In this document: in pieces, positions 27,840 through 37,147 of the stretch
Layout: each line of letters begins with the position of its first letter
Position numbering within the stretch: the stretch's first letter is position 1
Source of the DNA: CAVXFL01 sp963761015
Lineage (GTDB): Bacteria; Pseudomonadota; Alphaproteobacteria; Acetobacterales; Acetobacteraceae
Direction: 5' to 3'
Length of the DNA stretch: 64,000 bases
NCBI GenBank assembly: GCA_963761015.1
Contig: CAVXFL010000025.1
Span: 62,001 to 126,000 of the forward strand
Position numbers and translations under genes: made by a program
Notes under the pieces: generated by a model
Databases searched by the model: none
Told to the model about the DNA's origin: nothing
The model's input: only the letters and a program-made list of their open reading frames with translations

Positions 27840-29480
27840 ATGGCAACCTTTTACGTTTCGCCGACCGGCTCCGACACCAACACAGGTCTGTCGGCTGGTA
27901 GCGCCTTCAGGACTCTGGCCAAGGCGCAAGCCGCGATGGCGGCTTCGTCAGGGGCCGACACGACGCGCGTGGAGAGCGGCACCTACACGGCCGGCGCGAC
28001 CCTCACTGCCGCGAACAGCGGCGACACCATCAGGGCCGACACTGGCGCGACGCCCATCCTGGACGGCGGCGGCGCGGCCAAGACATTCCTCACAATCGCC
28101 GGGGCCAACAACCTCACGATCAGCGGCCTGACGTTTCGTAACACCGCGACCGGCAACGACAACGACGCGGTGAAGCCGGCAGTCCTGGTTACCTCGGGCA
28201 CTGGGGAGACCATACAGGGCGATACCTTCACGTCGCTCGGCTCGGCGGTGATCTTCGATGCCGGTTCAGGTAAGGTAGACGGCAATAAGATCACCGACAT
28301 GGGCAGCGTCGCGGTACGGGTCCGGGACGAGGCGACTGGCGTCACCGTCAGCAACAACACCATCGCCCATTCGAGTTATGATTTGCCCGAGGGCGGAGCG
28401 ATAGAGCTGCTTGGTGTCGGCAAGAACACCGTCACCCACAACACGATAAACAACTCAGCCTACAACGGCATCTGGGACGAGAGCGCGGGCGGCAACGCGA
28501 TCACCTGGAACAAGGTGACGAACAGCGTCCTGGTCGAGAGCGACGGGGGCGGCATCTACGCCTTCGCCCCATCCAGCGGCGACACGATCTCCTACAACTA
28601 TGTGACAAACAGCCTCAGCAACCCAAACTTGAACTGGGGCATCTACCTCGACGACAACGTGAACAACACCACCGTCTTCGAGAACTATGCGCAGGGCGGC
28701 GAGGGCGGGGTCGATGTTCACGGCGGGGACAACAACATCATCACCGACAATGTGCTGATCGGCCGCTCCTTCGGACTGACCGTCATGGGCACAGGCGACC
28801 CTGGTGCCGCTGGCCTCTCGGACAACACCGCCGTCAACCACAACCTTATCGACGGGGTCGCGGCGTTCGACTGGGGTGCGAACAACCACAGCGACTACAA
28901 CGTGTTCGTCGGCACGCCGCAGTCTCAGCTCGGCTACGACCCCGGCAGCGTGGCGCAATGGCAGGCTACGGGCCAGGATACGCACACCCTGCTGGACGCC
29001 AGCGTCAGCGGCGAGCTGAAGCCTGACGGCACGTTTGCCCCAGGTTCGAAGGCGCTTCAGCTACGCATTCCGCAGCTCGACTTCTCGCAGGTCGGGGCCG
29101 GTGGCACGACCGAACCGCCACCGCCACCGCCACCGCCTGGAGGTGATGGAATTGTGGACAAGCTCGCGCTGATCCTCGCGGAGAGCGGCGGAACCAGAAA
29201 CACGCCCATCCACTTTATCGTATCGGCGGATGGCGCTCAAATCGGCAGCGGCAGCGTCACGAACAAGTATGCAGACGAGAAAGAATTTGACTTCCTAAAA
29301 GATTTGGCGAAAGGCCAGCACGCGATTAACATTAAGTTCGACAGCGGCCCGAGCAACGGCACCCTCTGGATCAACGACGTGGGAGCCCAGACCGGCGCCA
29401 CCGGGCCGGTCCATTGGACGCAGGATAACTGGACCAGCATTCACCTCGGGGGCACGTTGCACGCAACGATTACGGTGTAG
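27840..29480 (+). CDS. Right-handed beta-helix protein with C-terminal carbohydrate-binding-like domain
   Basis: 546 aa. Residues 1-400 are a parallel beta-helix of the pectate-lyase/NosD type: a start typical of DUF1565-like proteins (FYVSPTGSDTNTGLSAGSAF), then repeated turns with N-rich ladders (GGAIELLGVGKNTVTHNTIN, WGIYLDDNVNNTTVFENY). A proline linker (TEPPPPPPPPGG, about residue 425) leads to about 105 residues (LALILAESGG to LHATITV) resembling CBM60/xylan-binding-like domains. No signal peptide is visible, so export may use a type I or other route, or the protein may be cytosolic. AGGA lies 8-9 nt before the ATG. Role is probably polysaccharide binding or cleavage. It is isolated among IS elements and is the only cargo-like gene there. 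Confidence 0.75.
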   Translation: MATFYVSPTGSDTNTGLSAGSAFRTLAKAQAAMAASSGADTTRVESGTYTAGATLTAANSGDTIRADTGATPILDGGGAAKTFLTIAGANNLTISGLTFRNTATGNDNDAVKPAVLVTSGTGETIQGDTFTSLGSAVIFDAGSGKVDGNKITDMGSVAVRVRDEATGVTVSNNTIAHSSYDLPEGGAIELLGVGKNTVTHNTINNSAYNGIWDESAGGNAITWNKVTNSVLVESDGGGIYAFAPSSGDTISYNYVTNSLSNPNLNWGIYLDDNVNNTTVFENYAQGGEGGVDVHGGDNNIITDNVLIGRSFGLTVMGTGDPGAAGLSDNTAVNHNLIDGVAAFDWGANNHSDYNVFVGTPQSQLGYDPGSVAQWQATGQDTHTLLDASVSGELKPDGTFAPGSKALQLRIPQLDFSQVGAGGTTEPPPPPPPPGGDGIVDKLALILAESGGTRNTPIHFIVSADGAQIGSGSVTNKYADEKEFDFLKDLAKGQHAINIKFDSGPSNGTLWINDVGAQTGATGPVHWTQDNWTSIHLGGTLHATITV

Positions 29481-29553
29481 CGGCCTGCTGCCTCTGAAAG
29501 TCTGACTCAAATCGCCCGAGCAACGTGAAATCTGACTGATTTCATTGAGAATA

Positions 29554-29787
29554 TCATGCCAAAGTCGCCGATCGAGCCGGCGCCAGCCGGCGCGACATCA
29601 GCTTGACGCTGGCGATGTAGAGCCAGGTCACCGCGCTCTCTACCGTGGCCTCGAAATCCTTGGCCAACCGCCTGTTACGGTTGAGCCAGGCCAGCGAGCG
29701 CTCGACCACCCAGCGTCGCGGCAGGACGACGAAGCCCTTCGCCGTATCCGAGCGTTTGACCCAACTTTCGCACCGCCGGCAAAAATA
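29554..29787 (-). pseudogene. IS5-family transposase C-terminal fragment
   Basis: The minus-strand frame ending at 29554 gives VKRSDTAKGFVVLPRRWVVE, then RSLAWLNRNRRLAKDFEATV and SAVTWLYIASVKLMSRRLAP. It is similar to the last 75 residues of the intact IS5 transposase at 21689-22513 but clearly diverged. The catalytic N-terminal part is missing. Confidence 0.75.
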
Positions 29788-29820
29788 AAGCGACATATCA
29801 ATTCATTACCGGCGTCAGCC

Positions 29821-30014
29821 GTAAGAGGGGCAAAAGTGTTGGGCATCGCCGCTGGTCAGGCGGGTCGCGTCCGCGCCCTGACGTAATGATCGAGTGGTTC
29901 GACGACTGTGTGTCCCGCCACCCTGAGCCTGCTTCCCAGGTAATCCCAGAACGCGATGCGGTTTTTGCCGCACGTTTTGGCCAGGCCAAGGAGTGCGTCC
30001 CGGCAATCGCGGCC
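29821..30014 (-). mobile_element. IS66-family end fragment with tnpC C-terminus
   Basis: Begins with terminus GTAAGAGGGGCAAAA. The minus strand encodes GRDCRDALLGLAKTCGKNRI, then FWDYLGSRLRVAGHTVVEPL up to the stop at 29856. It is related to, but distinct from, the element at 23890. It is cut off at 30014 by IS256 copy B. Confidence 0.7.
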
Positions 30015-31429
30015 GGTGCCGTCGCGGAAGTGGTGGAAATTCGGGGTGGTGTAGTCTCCGGTTGATGCAACAACCCAATTCGGCGGTGAGACGCCGAAGG
30101 AGACCACACCATGGACAAGGATGGCAGAAACACCGCAACGGAGTCGCCGGTCTTGTTCGGTGAGCAATGGTTCGATCCGATCGAGACCGCCATCCGAGAT
30201 CAAATTCGCGGCTTCATCGAGGCGCTGGTGGACGAGGAGCTGAACCAAGCGCTGGGCCGCGCACGCTACCAGCGGCCCGGCGGCGCAGCGGACGCCGATG
30301 CCGTGGCCGAAACGGTCGGATATCGGCATGGTCGGCGGGACCGCCGGCTGCTCGGTTCGTTCGGTCCGGTGACCATCAGCGTGCCGCGCGCGCGGTTGAG
30401 CGATGCCGATGGCAGGCGCCAGGAATGGCGCAGCAACGTGCTGCCACGCTACGCGCGGATGACCAGGCACGTCGAGGCGCTGATTGCTGGCGCCTACCTG
30501 TCCGGCACCAACACGCGCCGGGTGCGGCGGGCATTGGCGGCGCTGTTCAAGGGCGCGGTGTCGAAGGACACGGTGAGCCGGGTCTGGCGGCGGGTGCAAG
30601 CCGACTGGCAAGCATGGTGCCATCGTTCATTGGCGGATGAAGACGTTGTCCGGCTCGTTCTCGACGGCACGGTGGTGCGGGTGCGGCTCGATCGCCGCGC
30701 GACGTCGATCTCGCTGTTGGTGGCGCTGGGCATCCGGCGCGACGGCCAAAAGGTGTTGCTTGCGGTGCGCAACATGGGGGGTGAGAGCGAGGCCGCCTGG
30801 CGCAGCCTGCTCGATGATCTGGTCGCGCGCGGGCTGAAGGCGCCGGAGTTCGTCATCGTGGACGGCGCGCCCGGGCTGGAAAAGGCGCTCGCGCTGGTGT
30901 GGCCCGCGGCGCTGGTGCAGCGCTGCACGGTGCACAAGCATCGCAACCTGTTGGCGCACGCTCCTGAACGCCTGCATGAGGAGATCTCGGCCGACTACAA
31001 CGACATGATCTACGCCAAGGCGGCGCAGGAGATCGAAACGCGCCGCAAGTCGTTCTTGCGCAAGTGGAGGCTGAAATGCCGCGCCGTGGCGGACAGCCTC
31101 CAGGAAGCAGGAGACCGGCTGTTCACCTTCACCCGGTTGCCCGAAAGCCAGTGGCGATCGGCCCGCACCACCAATGCGATCGAGCGGCTGCACGAGGAGT
31201 TCAAGCGCCGTATCAAGACGCAGACCGTGCTGCCCTCGGCGGAAACCGCGGCGATGCTGTTCTGGGCATTGCTCGCGTCGGGTCAGATCACCATGCGCAA
31301 GGTCGACGGCTGGCAGACGCTCTCTCAACCGCCTGCTCTTCAATGCATTGATCTCGCCGCGTGATGCGATAAGCTGATCCCGTCGGAGATGCCCGCCAAG
31401 GCAATTTCCACCAAATTCGCGACACCACC
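30015..31429 (+). mobile_element. IS256-family element, copy B (complete)
   Basis: Ends GGTGCCGTCGCGG (left) and GGTGGTGTCGCGA (right, reverse complement), matching copy C, whose limits are fixed by its target duplication. Length 1415 bp. The flanking 8 bp differ on the two sides (TCGCGGCC and CGCTGCTT), so the original target duplication is gone and DNA on one side has been rearranged. Confidence 0.88.
30111..31364 (+). CDS. IS256-family transposase (copy B)
   Basis: 417 aa mutator-type transposase. Domains: N-terminal DNA-binding part (FIEALVDEELNQALGRARYQ, SVPRARLSDADGRRQEW), DDE core with VVRLVLDGTVVRVRLD, EFVIVDGAPGLEKAL and C-terminal Glu in ARTTNAIERLHEEFKRR. Length and motifs are complete, so it is potentially active and could mobilise copies A and C in trans. 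Confidence 0.95.
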   Translation: MDKDGRNTATESPVLFGEQWFDPIETAIRDQIRGFIEALVDEELNQALGRARYQRPGGAADADAVAETVGYRHGRRDRRLLGSFGPVTISVPRARLSDADGRRQEWRSNVLPRYARMTRHVEALIAGAYLSGTNTRRVRRALAALFKGAVSKDTVSRVWRRVQADWQAWCHRSLADEDVVRLVLDGTVVRVRLDRRATSISLLVALGIRRDGQKVLLAVRNMGGESEAAWRSLLDDLVARGLKAPEFVIVDGAPGLEKALALVWPAALVQRCTVHKHRNLLAHAPERLHEEISADYNDMIYAKAAQEIETRRKSFLRKWRLKCRAVADSLQEAGDRLFTFTRLPESQWRSARTTNAIERLHEEFKRRIKTQTVLPSAETAAMLFWALLASGQITMRKVDGWQTLSQPPALQCIDLAA

Positions 31430-31711
31430 CGCTGCTTGGCCGAGACACCCGACGCACCTGATCTACTACTCAAGCATGCGTCGATCCTCGCGCTCGACGC
31501 GAAGTATGAGGATGCCGCGGAGCAGCTACTGGCTCTAAATCGCCGGATGCCGGGCAGACCTGCCATCCTTCGTCGCCTTGTCGCCGTGTTCGAACAACTC
31601 CGCGATACCGGGAAGGCATCGGCTTTCCTGCGCGCCTATCAGAAGGCGGTTCCCGACGACCCGTGGGCGGCCTCAAAGGCTGAGCACTTCCGCGCATTGG
31701 GGCTGGCATGA
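31430..31711 (+). pseudogene. C-terminal part of a TPR-like protein truncated by IS256
   Basis: An open frame enters directly from the IS256 right end and runs to TGA at 31709-31711: DLLLKHASILALDAKYEDAA, then EQLLALNRRMPGRPAILRRL, ending KAEHFRALGLA. The paired-helix pattern resembles TPR repeats. There is no credible start; TTG at 31436 is possible. I read it as the surviving tail of a larger gene whose 5' end was removed when IS256 arrived. Confidence 0.5.
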
Positions 31712-31926
31712 CGCTGCCACTGACACCCGGAGAGCACCGCCTTGAACCTGGAGTTTCGCATTGCCGATCATCCAACCGTGGTGCGAGAAAAGGACGGGAG
31801 CTGGCATAACTTGTGATTCGGCGTGGAAAAAGGACCCCCTTGGAGGGGTGATCGGCGTCCAAAAGGGACCCCTCTTGAGGTTGGGGTTCATGATGGCTCC
31901 CGGAACAAATCGGGGGTCTGGTGGGG

Positions 31927-32402
31927 ATGCTGGTGGTGGAGACGATCGCGAAAATCCGGCGGGCGTATCTCGTCGAGGGCAAGTCGATCAAGGCGATCTG
32001 CCGCGATCTACGGGTGTCGCGGAAGGTCGTGCGGAAGGTGTTGCGCTCGGGTGCGACCGAGTTCCACTACGAGCGAGGCGAGCAGCCGATGCCGCGGCTC
32101 GGGCCGTGGAAGGAGAGTCTCGATCGGTTGCTGGTTGAGAACGAGGCGAAGGCGGCGCGCGAGCGGCTGACGCTGATCCGGCTATTCGAGCAGTTGCGTG
32201 GACTGGGCTACGAAGGCGGCTATGACGCGGTGCGCCGCTATGCGCAAGGCTGGCGGCAGGAGCACGCGAGCACATCGGTGGAAGCGTTTGTGCCGCTGAG
32301 CTTTGCGCCTGGCGAGGCGTTTCAGTTCGACTGGAGCCACGAGGTCGTGCTGATCAACGGCGCGACGGTGACGGTGAAAGTGGCGCAGGTGCGGCTGTGC
32401 CA
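31927..32402 (+). pseudogene. istA: IstA of IS21 A, 5' part
   Basis: MLVVETIAKIRRAYLVEGKS starts an IstA transposase. An HTH (SIKAICRDLRVSRKVVRKVL) and the start of the catalytic domain (GEAFQFDWSHEVV) are present. At VAQVRLCH the gene is interrupted by IS21 B. When IS21 B and one 6-bp target copy are removed, the frame continues into SRMLFVRAYPRE at 35105. Confidence 0.88.
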
Positions 32403-32465
32403 TGTCAATGCCGGTTGAATTCTCCCCGAAAGCGCCGGTTGAAAATTCCCCACTTTGTTGCGGGA

Positions 32466-32789
32466 TCAGTCTCGTCCGTAACCTCGGGGCGGCTCGATAT
32501 CGGCTAGGGCCTGGAGATCGAGATCGACGATGGCCTGCAGCCCCTCGGCGGTCGGCGTGTCGCGCAATCCATCAGGAATTGTATCGGCCCAGGCAGCGTA
32601 TTCGGCCTGAAGCGCGAGCAGCACGGCGACGGCATCGTTCCATCGCTGCGGCCGGCTGCGTCGGTCAGCAGGCCGCCTGTATAGGATGGAGGGAGCGGCT
32701 TGCGGAATTTCTTGGCGGGCGCGGTAGCGCGCTTGCCGCTCGGCGCCGCTGAGCGCGTTCTCACCTTGCGGGCGTCGGCCTCTGGGCAT
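32466..32789 (-). CDS. Small IS21-associated passenger protein
   Basis: 107 aa, basic N-terminus MPRGRRPQGENALSGAERQA, then RYRARQE, a helical middle (AVAVLLALQAEYAAWADTIP) and end DIEPPRGYGRD. It lies after istB inside the element and within its terminal repeats. I recall similar unannotated proteins accompanying IS21-type pairs, but no function is known. It may be an accessory DNA-binding factor. Confidence 0.65.
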   Translation of the reverse strand: MPRGRRPQGENALSGAERQARYRARQEIPQAAPSILYRRPADRRSRPQRWNDAVAVLLALQAEYAAWADTIPDGLRDTPTAEGLQAIVDLDLQALADIEPPRGYGRD

Positions 32790-32839
32790 GGTCTGATTTC
32801 CGTTACGTGACGCAATACAATGGCGATGGCGCTGGTTGC

Positions 32840-33697
32840 TCAGGCCGGCGTTGCGGGTGTCGATGCCGTCTTCGGTGGTCTGCCGCGGCGACGGGGCGTC
32901 TCAGCGAACGGCGCGCTCGAGCGCTGGGCTGCCGGGAGCAGGTCGGCGTGTTGGCGCAGGCGGTAGCTGGAGCCCTCGATTTGAATGACGACCGCATGAT
33001 GCAGCAACCGATCGAGCAGCGCGGTGGCGATGACCGGGTCACCGAACACCTGGCCCCATTCCGAGAAACCTCGGTTGCTGGTCAGGATCATGGCGCCACG
33101 CTCGTAGCGGGCGTTGACCAACTGAAACAGCAGATTGCCGGCGGTGGCCCCAAGGGTCAGATAGCCGATTTCATCAATGATCAGCAGTTGGGCGCGGCAG
33201 AGATAACGGATGCGCTCACGTAGGCGCCCCTCGCGATCCGCCTTGGCCAGACTGTCGATGATGTCGGCCAAGGGCGAGAAGTAGACGCTGCGGCCGGCGC
33301 GGATCGCCTCGACGCCGAGAGCGACGGCGAGGTGCGATTTCCCCGTTCCCGATTGCCCGATCAGATGAACCACCTCATGGCGATCGATGAAATCGAGCCC
33401 GGCCAATGCCATGATGCGGTTGCGGTCGAGCGAGGGCTGGAACAAGAAGTCGAACCCAGTCAGCGTCTTGACCGTCGTTAACCGCGCCATCTGCAGCGCC
33501 GCCTTGATCCGGCGGCCCTCGCGGATGGTGAACTCCTCCGCAAGCAGGATGTCGATCGCCTCGATCGGGCTGATCTGGCCCTGCTCGATCTGCTGGACGA
33601 CGGCGTCGAGCGCCTCCAGAGCGCGCGGCATGCGCAGGCCAATCAGGTTCTGGCGGATCCGCTCGATGGGAGTGTCGAGCTGCATCGCTGGCTTCAT
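32840..33697 (-). CDS. istB: IstB helper ATPase of IS21 B
   Basis: 285 aa AAA+ ATPase related to DnaC. Walker A LIGQSGTGKSHLAVALG, Walker B QLLIIDEIGYL, sensor region ILTSNRGFSEWGQVFGD. It helps IstA select the target DNA. An extra C-terminal basic tail (RRRGRPPKTASTPATPA) is present. The start overlaps the istA stop by 4 bp (ATGA). Intact. Confidence 0.94.
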   Translation of the reverse strand: MKPAMQLDTPIERIRQNLIGLRMPRALEALDAVVQQIEQGQISPIEAIDILLAEEFTIREGRRIKAALQMARLTTVKTLTGFDFLFQPSLDRNRIMALAGLDFIDRHEVVHLIGQSGTGKSHLAVALGVEAIRAGRSVYFSPLADIIDSLAKADREGRLRERIRYLCRAQLLIIDEIGYLTLGATAGNLLFQLVNARYERGAMILTSNRGFSEWGQVFGDPVIATALLDRLLHHAVVIQIEGSSYRLRQHADLLPAAQRSSAPFAETPRRRGRPPKTASTPATPA

Positions 33698-34931
33698 GCC
33701 GCAGCCTCATCAGCCGCGAGACGTTTGCCCACGGCGTCGTAGAACGTCAGAGGCCGCAGGGAAACGACGTCGCCGGATCGGCCGGGGGCCGGACCTTGCC
33801 GCCCCGTCTGGCTGTTGGCAGGTGGCGGCGCGCTGCGGTGGCCGGCGATGATGCGGCGCTGGCCGCGTCCGTCCATCACCGGGTGAACAGCAATGACCCG
33901 GCCATCCTCGAGGATGCGAACCTCATCTGCCATGCTGTGCACCTCGACGGGTCGGCGACGGGTCGTGTCGGGCACGCTGTAGAGATTGCCGCCCACAGAG
34001 ATCATGCCGTCCTTGGTGATGCGCCGCTCGAGCCGCAACACGGCTTGGAACGGGCCGGCTGGCAACTTCTGCAGGCTGGGCTGCTCCTCGGCAAAGTGTT
34101 CGCCGACCACGCGCCGAGTTGTCGCGTGCGTGCGCACGTTGGCGACCTTGTCCAGCCATTGCCCGAGTTGAGCATTGAGGTCGGCGAGGTTACGGAAGCT
34201 GCTGCCGAGGAAGAAATCCTCTCGGACATAGCGGAACGGTCGCTCTACTTTTCCCTTTGTTTTCGCTCGATAAGCCTTGCAGGCTTTCGGGATGTAACCG
34301 TAGTGGCGGGCGAACTCGATCAGAGTGCGATTATAGATGATGTGGCCGGCCTCGGGGTCCTCACGACTGAACACGGTTTTCATCCGGTCGTAGAGGATCT
34401 CGGCCGGCGCGCCGCCGAGCGCCTCGAAGGCGGCCGCGTGGCAGCGCAATACCGCCGGCATGTCCTGATGCACCACGAACCGCGCCCAGATCATTCGGCT
34501 GTGACCGAGCACAAGCGAGAACAGCCAGACCACCCGCTCGACGCCGGGCTCGTCGGTGAACACATACGGAATTGGGCGAAGTCGACCTGCGCTTGCCGGC
34601 CCGCCGGCGTCTCGAACCGCACCTCGAACGGCGGGGATGTAACTGGCCGAATCTCGCGCAGAAGATCGGTCAGAACCGTGTAGCCGCCCTCATAGCCCAT
34701 GGCGGCAAGTTCGCGATGAAGCCGGCGCCCGGTCAGTTCGGGAACCACATCAAGCCGCTCGCGCAGATACCGCTCGAACGGCTGTAATTTCGTCACCTTG
34801 GGCTGACGCGGACCGTAAGCCGGCGGCTCAAGGCCGCTGGCAATGACCTTTCGCACCGTTTTGCGGTCCAGCCCGGTGCGGCGGGCGATCGCGGATATCC
34901 CAGCGCCTTGTCGATGCAGATCAAGGATCAT
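33694..34931 (-). pseudogene. istA: IstA transposase of IS21 B, frameshifted
   Basis: Start MILDLHRQGAGISAIARRTG at 34931 after GAGAGG. HTH domains lead into RQAQVDFAQF, the first catalytic Asp region. The frame breaks near 34555-34565 (one base missing or two extra). The next frame gives FTDEPGVERVVWLFSLVLGH and includes EILYDRMKTVFSRED and KGKVERPFRYVREDFF. The repaired length is about 412 aa, normal for IstA. IstB is intact, so inactivation could be recent or a sequence error. Confidence 0.85.
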
Positions 34932-35104
34932 CACTACCTCTCCCAGTCCGATCACCGGCCGCCCCCAATTCCTCAGGAAGACAGCTTCGACCATCGATCG
35001 CCGATCGTTCAGACGCCCAGCTCAAGCACCGCAGCGCCTCAGGCGAACTGGGGAGTTTTCAACCGGCACATCTGGGGAGTTTTCACCCGGCAGCTACAGT
35101 GCCA

Positions 35105-35948
35105 CAGCCGAATGCTGTTCGTGCGGGCGTATCCGCGCGAGACCCAGGAGATGGTGTTCGACGCGCACGATCGGGCTTTTGCGTTGTTCAAGGGCGCCTG
35201 CACACGCGGGATCTACGACAACATGAAGACTGCGGTTGACGCGATCTTCGTCGGCCGCGAGCGCGCTTACAACCGCCGCTTTCTGCAGATGTGCAGCCAT
35301 TATCTGGTTGAGCCGGTTGCCTGCACGCCGGCATCGGGGTGGGAGAAGGGGCAAGTCGAGAACCAGGTGGGCCTGGTACGCGAGCGGTTCTTCACGCCGC
35401 GGCTGCGGATGAAGAGCTACGACGAACTGAATTTGCGGCTGCTTGATCAGTGTGTTGCTTATGCGCGGGCGCACCGGCATCCGGAACTGCGCGATCGGAC
35501 GATCTGGGAGATGTTCGAGGCCGAGCGGCGCTTTCTCGTGCCGTATCCTGGTCGCTTCGACGGATTTCATGCGATCACTGCGTCGGTATCGAAGACCTGC
35601 CTGATCCGCTTTGATAACAATCGCTATTCGGTGGCGGCAAGCGGGGTCGGGCGGCCAGTAGAGGTGCGCGCCTACGCCGATCGGATCGAGCTTCGGCAGG
35701 CAGGGCAGGTAGTGGGCGAACATCGGCGCTGTTTCGGGCGGGATCAGACGGTGTTCGATCCGTGGCATTACGTGCCGGTGCTGGCGCGCAAACCGGGCGC
35801 ATTGCGCAACGGCGCGCCATTCAAGAACTGGGTTCTGCCGTCCGGTCTGGAGCGGGTACGCCGCAAGCTCGCCGGTTCGGCGGATGGCGATCGTCAGATG
35901 GTCACCATCCTTTCCGCGGTGCTGAGCGACGGGCTTGCGGCGGGGTGT
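35105..35948 (+). pseudogene. istA: IstA of IS21 A, 3' part
   Basis: Continues from the 5' part as SRMLFVRAYPRETQEMVFDA, with IYDNMKTAVDAIF and GWEKGQVENQVGLVRERFF carrying the later catalytic acids. It proceeds to ILSAVLSDGLAAGCE and is then cut by the left end of IS3 copy 2 at 35949. No istB follows. Confidence 0.88.
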
Positions 35949-36776
35949 GAGGCGGACCCCCTCAAGTGGACCACTGAGCCGCTCGGCTTAATTGGAATTC
36001 GACCGCTCCTGATTCCTCACATTATGCCGCTTGTGGCTGCTGCTGCTGCGGTTGTGGGCATGTGGATAACGCGCCAGCGTTATCCAAGCGCAGCGTCATG
36101 TCCACAACCGTTTCGCTCTTGCCGGGCAGCCCCTCGCGCGAAACCGCCATCGGCGGGCGATTTCCCAGCGCCTGATGCGGCCGCCGCAGATTGTAAAACG
36201 CGATCCATGCGGCAATCCCGGCCCGCGCCTCGCGGCCATCCGCATAGCCTTTCAGATACACGTCCTCGTGCTTCAGCGAGCGCCACAACCGCTCAATGAA
36301 CACGTTGTCCAGCCACCGCCCGCGCCCGTCCATCGACACTTTGATCCCGGCCGCGAGCAGCGTGCCGGTGAACGCCGCGCTGGTGAATTGGCTCCCCTGA
36401 TCGGTGTTGAAGATCTCCGGCTTGCCGAACCGCCTCAGCGCTTCTGCCAGCGCGGAAACGCAGAACGACACGTCCATCGTGTTCGACAACCGCCAAGCCA
36501 GCACCGCCCGGCTCTGCCAGTCCATGATCGCCACCAGATACAAGAAGCCGCGGCCGATCGGGACGTAGGTGATGTCCGCCGCCCAGACCTGGTTCGGCCG
36601 CTCGATCGGCAAATCCCGAAGCAAATACGGGAAGATCTTGTGCCCCGGCGCCGGCTTGGTGGTGCGCGGCTTCGGCCCGAGTGCGGCGATCCCCATCCAC
36701 CGCATCAACCGCTGCACCCGCTTGCGGTTAACCGCGCGACCTTCGGCCCGCAGCAGCGCCGTGATCCGCCGCGAAC
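35949..36776 (-). pseudogene. IS3-family element, copy 2, truncated
   Basis: The left end is identical to copy 1 (TGAGGCGGACCCCCTCAAG). The minus-strand orfB fragment has the DDE core (VWAADITYVPIGRGFLYLV, EIFNTDQGSQFTS) and ends in SETVVDMTLRLDNAG, probably the ancestral C-terminus. The N-terminal part of orfB and all of orfA are lost at 36776, where another IS3-family element starts. Confidence 0.85.
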
Positions 36777-36835
36777 TGTGGTTCCCCCGAACGAGTGGAC
36801 ACCTCGTGTAAGCTCCTGAACGGAGCGAGGTGGCA

Positions 36836-37147
36836 ATGACGAAGACACGACGTTCGTTTACGGACGAGTTCAAACGCGAAGCGGTATCGCTGCTGCTGTC
36901 GAGCGGGCGGCCTGTCACCCAGGTGGCGACTGAGCTGGGAGTGCAGCCGTCGATGCTGCGCAACTGGCGGGACGGCCGGAACGGCTCGGCGAAGCCCACG
37001 ATCGCCGCGGCCGAGCCGCCGGCGCTCACGGCTGCGGCGGCCGAGCAGGCGGAGGTCCGTCGCCTGCGGCGTGAGCTCGAGCGCGCCCAAATGGAACGCG
37101 ACATTTTAAAAAAGGCCATCGGCATCTTCTCGGGCCCGCCGAAATGA
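36836..37147 (+). CDS. IS3-family OrfA with A6G slippery site
   Basis: 103 aa from MTKTRRSFTDEFKREAVSLL (ATG at 36836; 36830 is an alternative). HTH (TQVATELGVQPSMLRNWRDG), then a coiled coil (EQAEVRRLRRELERAQMERD). At 37108-37114 A-AAA-AAG lies in the correct register for -1 ribosomal frameshifting into orfB, which would make the OrfAB transposase. The stop overlaps orfB by 4 bp. Confidence 0.92.
   Translation: MTKTRRSFTDEFKREAVSLLLSSGRPVTQVATELGVQPSMLRNWRDGRNGSAKPTIAAAEPPALTAAAAEQAEVRRLRRELERAQMERDILKKAIGIFSGPPK

Larger units (their letters stand above)
32403..35098 (-). mobile_element. IS21-family element B, complete, with 6-bp target duplication
   Basis: Bounded by TG...CA and flanked by GTGCCA on both sides (32397-32402 and 35099-35104). 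Each end has two copies of a TGCCGGTTGAAAACTCCCCA-type repeat spaced 24 bp apart, the multiple terminal repeats of IS21. Length 2696 bp. It carries istA (frameshifted), istB and a third small gene, all on the minus strand. Confidence 0.92.
31812..35948 (+). mobile_element. IS21-family element A, interrupted by IS21 B and truncated on the right
   Basis: Left end TGTGATTCGGCGTGG at 31812, followed by repeated GGACCCC-type terminal blocks. It carries istA (31927 onward), split at 32402/35105 by a second IS21. The right side, including istB, is missing: IS3 copy 2 begins at 35949. The left boundary is inferred from the TG end and repeats. Confidence 0.75.
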
